Notes under the pieces: model-generated
What the model was told of the DNA's origin: nothing
What the model saw: only the letters and a program-made list of their open reading frames with translations
The model's database searches: none
Program-made: the position numbers and the translations under genes
Shown: one piece after another, positions 60,508 through 64,000 of the stretch
Numbering within the stretch: the first letter of the stretch is position 1
Layout of the letters: the number at the start of each line of letters is the position of its first letter
Assembly (NCBI RefSeq): GCF_000732925.1
Contig: NZ_CP008953.1
Location: forward strand, 1,860,001-1,924,000
Direction of reading: 5' to 3'
Length of the DNA stretch: 64,000 bases
From: Amycolatopsis japonica
GTDB taxonomy: Bacteria > Actinomycetota > Actinomycetes > Mycobacteriales > Pseudonocardiaceae

Positions 60508-61296
60508 ATGTTCTGGCTCACCTACCGCCAGCACCGGATGCAGCTGCTGATCACGGCCGGTCTGCTCGTCGCCGTCGGGATCCTGTTGCTGGTCAACGGG
60601 AACGCCGCCGCGGACAGCCCGGATCCGGCGAAACTCTTCAAGGATCTGTACACCTATCTCTCCTGGCTCCAGGTCGTCCCGGTGGCGATCGGTGTCTTCT
60701 GGGGCGCCCCGCTGGTGGCGGCCGAATACGAGCGCGGCACGACGAAACTCGCCTGGACCCAGTCGATCTCGCGGTTCCGCTGGCTGGGCGTGAAGCTGGG
60801 GTTCCTCGCCGTCCTCGCCACTCTCGGCGGGCTCGCGTTCGGCGCGATGATGCAGCGCTGGGTGGAGGCCTTCCCGACCGATCGCGGCGACGTCGCCTTC
60901 ACCAGCCGCTTCGACAACCCGGTCCTGTTCACGATGACCGGCGTCGCACCCGGCGCGTGGTGGCTCTTCGGGTTCGTGCTCGGCACCGCCGCGGGCGGGC
61001 TCATCCGCAAGACCCTGCCCGCCATCGCCGTCACCATCGCGGTGGCCGTCGGCCTGATGATCGGCCTGAGCAACGTCCGTGACGGCTACGCGGAACCCGA
61101 ACTCGTCCCGCTCGGCAAGGAGCCCGTCGGCCGGGTCGTGGAGATGATCAGGGACGCCGCCGGGGAGATCACCGCGTTCAAGGTCCTGCCGCACGACTGG
61201 TACTGGCGTTTCCAATGGACCGAAGCCGCGATCCTGACGGGGTTCTCGCTGCTGCTCGCCGTCGCCGCGACCTTCGCCGTCCGTCGCCGCTCCTAA
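60508..61296 (+). CDS. ABC transporter permease
   Basis: A 262-residue membrane protein with about six helices. It opens MFWLTYRQHRMQLLITAGLL and has FWGAPLVAAEYERGTTKLAWTQSISRFRW, a pattern typical of ABC-2-type permeases in YtrA-controlled operons. It is about 50% similar by eye to the permease at 61500, so the two are duplicated subunits. Its 3' end is partly repeated after array C. Confidence 0.82.
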   Translation: MFWLTYRQHRMQLLITAGLLVAVGILLLVNGNAAADSPDPAKLFKDLYTYLSWLQVVPVAIGVFWGAPLVAAEYERGTTKLAWTQSISRFRWLGVKLGFLAVLATLGGLAFGAMMQRWVEAFPTDRGDVAFTSRFDNPVLFTMTGVAPGAWWLFGFVLGTAAGGLIRKTLPAIAVTIAVAVGLMIGLSNVRDGYAEPELVPLGKEPVGRVVEMIRDAAGEITAFKVLPHDWYWRFQWTEAAILTGFSLLLAVAATFAVRRRS

Positions 61297-61334
61297 AAAG
61301 TGGTAAGGCAAAGGTGGCGTATTCGTCAGCTGGG

Positions 61335-61363
61335 CTGAAGGGGGCTTTCGCTGCGTCTGATGC
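61335..61363. repeat. dispersed intergenic module associated with array C
   Basis: CTGAAGGGGGCTTTCGCTGC and the following bases match the opposite strand of 8483-8511 at 26 of 29 positions. It is followed by ATGGGCCCCTTCGCG, giving an imperfect GAAGGGG/CCCCTTC hairpin, and then by array C, as in the composite layout near 54.8 kb. Confidence 0.6.
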
Positions 61364-61398
61364 GGTGATGGGCCCCTTCGCGTCTTGCCGGTCGGGCG

Positions 61399-61471
61399 GT
61401 TTCGCGTGACTGCAGGGACGACACGCGTGATCAGACGGACGACACGCGTGTCCAGGCAGACGACACGCGAC
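61399..61471. repeat. 21-base-period repeat array C
   Basis: Four forward units begin at 61399 (GTTTCGCGTG), 61420 (GACACGCGTG), 61441 (GACACGCGTG) and 61462 (GACACGCGAC), spaced exactly 21 bases. The first is the reverse complement of the last unit of array B. The array lies between two permease genes of one operon and is flanked by near-copies of the first permease's 3' end. Confidence 0.78.
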
Positions 61472-61499
61472 CTTCGCCGCTCCTAGAAAGGCACTCTCG

Positions 61500-62420
61500 T
61501 TGCTTTGGCTCACCTGGCGGCAGCACCGCACCCAGCTGCTCGTCACCCTCGGGTTCCTCGCCGTGATCGGCGGGATCCTGCTCCTGTCCGGACAAGCCGC
61601 GCTCGGCTCCGCGAGCGGCAAGATCGCTTCGTACTGCTACGGCGGCGGCGTGCCCTGCCGCGACTACGACGCGGGGCTGGAAGACCTCTACCAGAAGATC
61701 TACCCGCTGATCGTGATCCTGCCGTTCGTCCCGTTGCTGGCGGGTGTCTTCTGGGGCGCGCCGTTGCTCGCCAAGGAATACGAACGCGGCACGTATCAGC
61801 TCGTCTGGACGCAGTCGGTGAGCCGCGGCCGCTGGCTGGCCGCCAAGCTCGGCGTCCTCGCGGTGGCCGCGGCGCTCGCCGGGCTCGCTTCGGGACAGAT
61901 GTTCGGCCGGTGGCTGGAGATCTTCCCCGGCAAGGCGGAGACCCTCAACGAGACGTCGTACTTCGGTGCCGTCGGCGTCGCGCCCGCCGCGTGGTGGTTG
62001 TTCGCGTTCGTCCTCGGTACCGCGGCGGGCGTGCTGGTGCGCAAGACCTTGCCCGCCATCGCGATCACGGCCGCGGTGTTCGTCGCGGCCTCGATCACCC
62101 TGATGCTCCTGCGGCCGCACTACGCCGAGCCGGTCCGGACGGTCGGCGTCGATCCCTCCACAAAGGACGGATTGATCGTGCGGGCGGGCCGGGTCGCGCC
62201 GGACGGCCGGGAGCTGCGTCTGCTCGACGAAGTGCCCGAATGTCCTCGCGGCAAGGGGATGAACGCCTGTGTCGAGGCGGCGGGCTACCGGGACTTCACC
62301 GTCTATCAGCCCGCCGGCCGGTTCTGGCGGTTCCAGTGGACCGAGGCGGGCATCCTGCTCGCCGCGACCGCGGTGCTCGGGGGTGTCGCGGCAGGGGGCA
62401 CGGTCCGCCGCCGTCGCTGA
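61500..62420 (+). CDS. ABC transporter permease
   Basis: A 306-residue membrane protein, start TTG 61500 with AAAGG at 61486-61490. It repeats the architecture of the 60508 permease: LWLTWRQHRTQLLVTLGFL, FWGAPLLAKEYERGTYQLVWTQSVSRGRW and PAAWWLFAFVLGTAAGVLVRKTLPAI. It has an extra extracytoplasmic loop with Cys residues (YCYGGGVPCRDY, CPRGKGMNAC). It probably forms a heterodimer with the first permease. Confidence 0.82.
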   Translation: MLWLTWRQHRTQLLVTLGFLAVIGGILLLSGQAALGSASGKIASYCYGGGVPCRDYDAGLEDLYQKIYPLIVILPFVPLLAGVFWGAPLLAKEYERGTYQLVWTQSVSRGRWLAAKLGVLAVAAALAGLASGQMFGRWLEIFPGKAETLNETSYFGAVGVAPAAWWLFAFVLGTAAGVLVRKTLPAIAITAAVFVAASITLMLLRPHYAEPVRTVGVDPSTKDGLIVRAGRVAPDGRELRLLDEVPECPRGKGMNACVEAAGYRDFTVYQPAGRFWRFQWTEAGILLAATAVLGGVAAGGTVRRRR

Positions 62421-62435
62421 GACGGCGGCGGACCG
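62401..62435. terminator. perfect 15-base hairpin at the permease/asnB convergence
   Basis: CGGTCCGCCGCCGTC (62401-62415) and GACGGCGGCGGACCG (62421-62435) are exact inverted repeats with loop GCTGA, which holds the permease stop. It sits 6 bases before the asnB stop on the other strand, a likely bidirectional terminator. Confidence 0.7.
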
Positions 62436-62440
62436 AGACC

Positions 62441-64000
62441 TCAGTCCAGCTGCAGTTCGGGCCGGTACAGGTCGAACCAGTGGTAGAGGTCCAGCGCCCG
62501 GTCGATCCCCGAGCGCTGGGCCGAGGACATCGTCGCCGGGTCCACTTCGGACACCCGGTGCAGCCAGTCGCGGTCGACCAGCTCGAACACCGGGTTGTCC
62601 CGTTCGGTCAGGGCCTCCTTGGCCTGCTGCTGCAACGCCGCCGCGTAGCCGGGGTCCTGAGTGGACGGATACGGGCTCTTGACCCGGTCCCGCACCGAGG
62701 CCGGGAGCACGTGTTCGGTCGCGTGCCGCAGCAGGCTCTTCTCCCTGCCGTCGAACGTCTTCAGCGACCAAGGCGTGTTGTAGACGTACTCGACGAGGCG
62801 GTGGTCGCAGAACGGCACGCGCACTTCGAGCCCGACCGCCATCGACGCCCGGTCCTTGCGGTCCAGCAGCATCCGCACGAACCGGCTCAGGTGCAGGTTG
62901 CAGACCGTGCGCATCTTGCGGTCCTGCTCGCTTTCGCCGTCGAGGTGCTCGACCTGCGCGACGGCGGTGGCGTACTGGTCGGCGATGTAGCCGGGCAGGT
63001 CCAGCTTCTTCTGGACCTCACCGCGCAGGAGGGCGCCGCGCTCACTGGTGAGCCCCATCCGGAAGGCGAGCCAGGGGAACGTCCCCGAGTTCACCGCGGC
63101 CTCGTCGTGGAACCAGCGGTAGCCGCCGAAGACCTCGTCGGCGGATTCGCCGGACAGCGCCACCGTCGACTCCGCGCGGATCGCCTTGAACAGCAGGTAC
63201 AGCGACGTGTCCATGTCGCCGAGCCCGGCCGGGATGTCCCGCGCGGCCAGCACCTTGCGGCGCACCTCCGGGTCGCTGAGCTCGGCCGGGTTCAGCACGA
63301 CGTCCTTGTGGTCGGAGCCGACCAGCTGCGCGACGTCGCGGATGAAGGGCGAGTCCGGGGTGTCGCGCACCTCGTCCGGTTTGAAGTTCTCCTCCTGGCC
63401 CTGGAAATCGACGGAGAACGTGCGCAGCCGCTCGCCCTGTTCGGCCAGCCGCGCCGCGGCGAGACCGGTGACGGCGCTGGAGTCGAGCCCGCCCGAGAGC
63501 AGGACGCAACGGGGCACGTCGGCGATCAGCTGACGGTGCACGATGTCGGTCATCAGCTCGCGAACCCGCTCGACCGTGGTCTCCTGATCGTCCGTGTGCT
63601 GCTTCGCGTCGAGCTTCCAGTACGTCCGCGTACGGATCCCGGAGCGGTCGACCGTGACGATCGTGCCCGGGCCGACCTCGTGCATGCCCTTCCACAGCGA
63701 CCAGCCCGGGGTTTTGGTCATGGCCATCAGTTCGCGCAGGCCGTCGGTGTCGACCACCTTGCGCGCCAAGGGATTCGCGAGGATCGCCTTCGGCTCGGAA
63801 CCGAAGAGGACGCCGTCCGGGGTCGGGTAGTAGTAGAACGGCTTGATGCCCATGCGGTCGCGGATCATCACGAGCTTCTCTTCGCGCTCGTCCCAGATCG
63901 CGAAGGCGTACATGCCGTTCAGGTGGTCGACGACCTCGTCGCCCCACTCCAGATAACCGTGGAGCACGACCTCGGTGTCGCTGTCGGTCTCGAACTTGTG
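62441..64000 (-). CDS. asnB: asparagine synthetase (glutamine-hydrolysing), N-terminus cut by window edge
   Basis: About 520 residues are visible; the frame is open to the right edge (HKFETDSDTEVVLHG precedes the first internal start), so the N-terminal nucleophile Cys and part of the glutaminase domain are outside. NGMYAFAIWDE closes the glutaminase domain; the synthetase domain has the PP-loop LLSGGLDSSAVT, the SGESADEVFGGY motif and the C-terminal KSPYPST. It makes asparagine from aspartate, ATP and glutamine. Actinobacteria often have several AsnB-like proteins. Confidence 0.87.
   Translation of the reverse strand, partial: HKFETDSDTEVVLHGYLEWGDEVVDHLNGMYAFAIWDEREEKLVMIRDRMGIKPFYYYPTPDGVLFGSEPKAILANPLARKVVDTDGLRELMAMTKTPGWSLWKGMHEVGPGTIVTVDRSGIRTRTYWKLDAKQHTDDQETTVERVRELMTDIVHRQLIADVPRCVLLSGGLDSSAVTGLAAARLAEQGERLRTFSVDFQGQEENFKPDEVRDTPDSPFIRDVAQLVGSDHKDVVLNPAELSDPEVRRKVLAARDIPAGLGDMDTSLYLLFKAIRAESTVALSGESADEVFGGYRWFHDEAAVNSGTFPWLAFRMGLTSERGALLRGEVQKKLDLPGYIADQYATAVAQVEHLDGESEQDRKMRTVCNLHLSRFVRMLLDRKDRASMAVGLEVRVPFCDHRLVEYVYNTPWSLKTFDGREKSLLRHATEHVLPASVRDRVKSPYPSTQDPGYAAALQQQAKEALTERDNPVFELVDRDWLHRVSEVDPATMSSAQRSGIDRALDLYHWFDLYRPELQLD

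Noticed and set aside
60508-62420. Reading the two permeases as one gene broken by the repeat insertion
   Set aside because: Both are full length with their own starts and complete membrane topology, and they resemble each other along the whole length, so they are tandem duplicates.

Overview
The window is about 70% GC by eye. Its genes are packed with 4-base stop/start overlaps, use many GTG starts, and carry actinobacterial families: an AfsR/SARP regulator, a SigD/ShbA-like sigma factor, and PcaR, YtrA-GntR and LacI-type regulators. Together with an indigoidine-synthetase-type NRPS, this suggests a filamentous actinomycete of the Amycolatopsis/Pseudonocardiaceae type. That placement is inference from gene content only. 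I saw no rRNA, tRNA, CRISPR array or intact insertion sequence.

Layout. 1-8359: a non-phosphorylative L-fucose (or similar 6-deoxy sugar) catabolic locus with a sugar ABC transporter, FadR-type regulator, mutarotase, dehydrogenase, lactonase, fuconate dehydratase (cut by the left edge) and a 2-keto-3-deoxy-acid dehydrogenase. 8641-14275: housekeeping and small genes (SigD/ShbA-like sigma factor, two DUF202 proteins, GtrA, a DUF5709-like protein, a cysteine-free IscA-like protein, glycerate kinase plus hydroxyacid reductase, a secreted protein). 14276-17843: a TetR-controlled unit (PfpI-like protein, acetoacetate-decarboxylase-like protein, OYE-type flavoenzyme) with four copies of one operator. 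17912-23963: the beta-ketoadipate operon pcaIJFHGDC-R, with no pcaB between pcaG and pcaD. 23956-36991: a molybdenum hydroxylase system of the CoxSML (form II) type whose maturation genes (MocA, MoxR, CoxE, XdhC, CoxG) are interleaved with unrelated regulator/enzyme pairs. 37019-45197: flavoprotein, hydrolase, a 1260-residue A-Ox-PCP-TE synthetase, an Asp/Glu racemase-family protein, TetR and a beta-hydroxyacid dehydrogenase. 45202-54695: a myo-inositol catabolic regulon (iolD, B, C, ABC transporter, iolE, LacI regulator, inositol dehydrogenase). 55330-64000: a membrane protein, an AfsR/SARP regulator, a YtrA-type GntR regulator with an ABC exporter and two permeases, and asparagine synthetase (cut by the right edge).

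The most unusual signals are not genes. (i) Three intergenic regions (around 32.1, 54.75 and 61.45 kb) carry arrays of a 10-base palindrome-like unit, GACACGCGTG, repeated at exactly 21 bases. Two of them are joined by the same boundary unit to a second module rich in GAAGGCCCCCTTC. (ii) A 13-base motif, GTCCACAGTGGAC, occurs inside genes on both strands but always with its central A on the + strand, which suggests a chromosome-orientation signal. (iii) Several convergent gene pairs end inside perfect palindromes that span both stop codons. (iv) Clear operator-like dyads sit in most divergent promoters.
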